From the NCBI GenBank assembly GCA_934636905.1, contig CAKUBJ010000032.1, forward strand, positions 1-19,788: a stretch of DNA of 19,788 bases, read 5' to 3'. Origin of the DNA: an uncultured Dysosmobacter sp. (GTDB lineage: Bacteria > Bacillota > Clostridia > Oscillospirales > Oscillospiraceae). The notes beneath the pieces are model-generated. The model saw only the letters and a program-made list of their open reading frames with translations. It had not been told where the DNA came from and did not search any database. Shown in pieces: positions 19,676 through 19,788 of this stretch (positions are counted from its first letter, which is position 1; each line of letters starts with the position of its first letter). The position numbers were made by a program, and so were the translations under genes.

Positions 19676-19788
19676 CGTGATCCGCAACTTTTTTGGATGC
19701 TTAATTTTCGCCGTTTCTTCAAGACTCACACGCTGACCCACACGGGGAAAGGCGCGGAAAGTACCGGACAGGGCCAGACAGGAATTTT

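Noticed and set aside
19676..19788. Possible gene at the right edge
   Set aside because: No frame with a ribosome site or recognisable sequence is visible in the remaining bases; nothing can be supported.

Overview
The window looks like chromosomal DNA of a moderately GC-rich Gram-positive gut anaerobe, most likely an Oscillospiraceae/Ruminococcaceae-type member of the Clostridia. This is inferred from the AGGAGG-type ribosome sites, tRNA genes with encoded CCA, SLH-domain surface anchoring, a DUF1934 gene, an AzlCD exporter, a single-cluster ferredoxin and general protein character. No 16S or other species marker is present, so the assignment stays at family level.

Bases 1-5350 are accessory DNA in decay. 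From the left there is a small excisionase-like HTH gene, a gene-poor pyrimidine-rich stretch, and a ribbon-helix-helix (RHH) gene co-transcribed with a VRR-NUC nuclease from a promoter that overlaps repeated palindromes. A divergent coiled-coil gene follows, then a probable type I toxin-antitoxin locus (a 25-residue holin-like peptide with an antisense RNA). After that comes an RHH-like gene whose expected ATG is ATA. Next is a chain of broken conjugative-element genes: DnaJ-like, low-molecular-weight phosphatase, DUF1016, the end of a metallophosphoesterase, a serine recombinase without its catalytic domain, and a truncated element protein. It ends near a tRNA 3'-end-like relic. Several of these genes stop abruptly at junctions with other genes, as expected after successive deletions.

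Bases 5380-19788 are core genome. Two tRNA-Ser genes (minus) are followed by a zinc-ribbon/membrane/SH3 surface protein (minus) and uridine kinase (plus). Next is an unusual secreted protein with two tandem MTA/SAH-nucleosidase domains fused to three SLH repeats (minus), then a YfcE-type phosphodiesterase and a CofE-like F420 ligase homologue (plus). A possible MITE-like element lies between two identical palindromes. Then come malQ, a DUF6512 membrane gene, azlC-azlD, and the murI-DUF1934-argS operon (all minus). The right end holds a small ferredoxin and a tRNA-Met/Glu/Val operon (plus), with a long hairpin after each tRNA.

The core genes are individually ordinary: nucleotide salvage, glucan metabolism, branched-chain amino-acid export, cell-wall D-glutamate supply, tRNA charging. 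The points most worth a second look are the double nucleosidase displayed on the cell surface, the antisense-controlled small toxin, the self-regulated RHH/VRR-NUC module, the CofE homologue with no F420 genes in view, and the palindrome-flanked element at 12106-12257.
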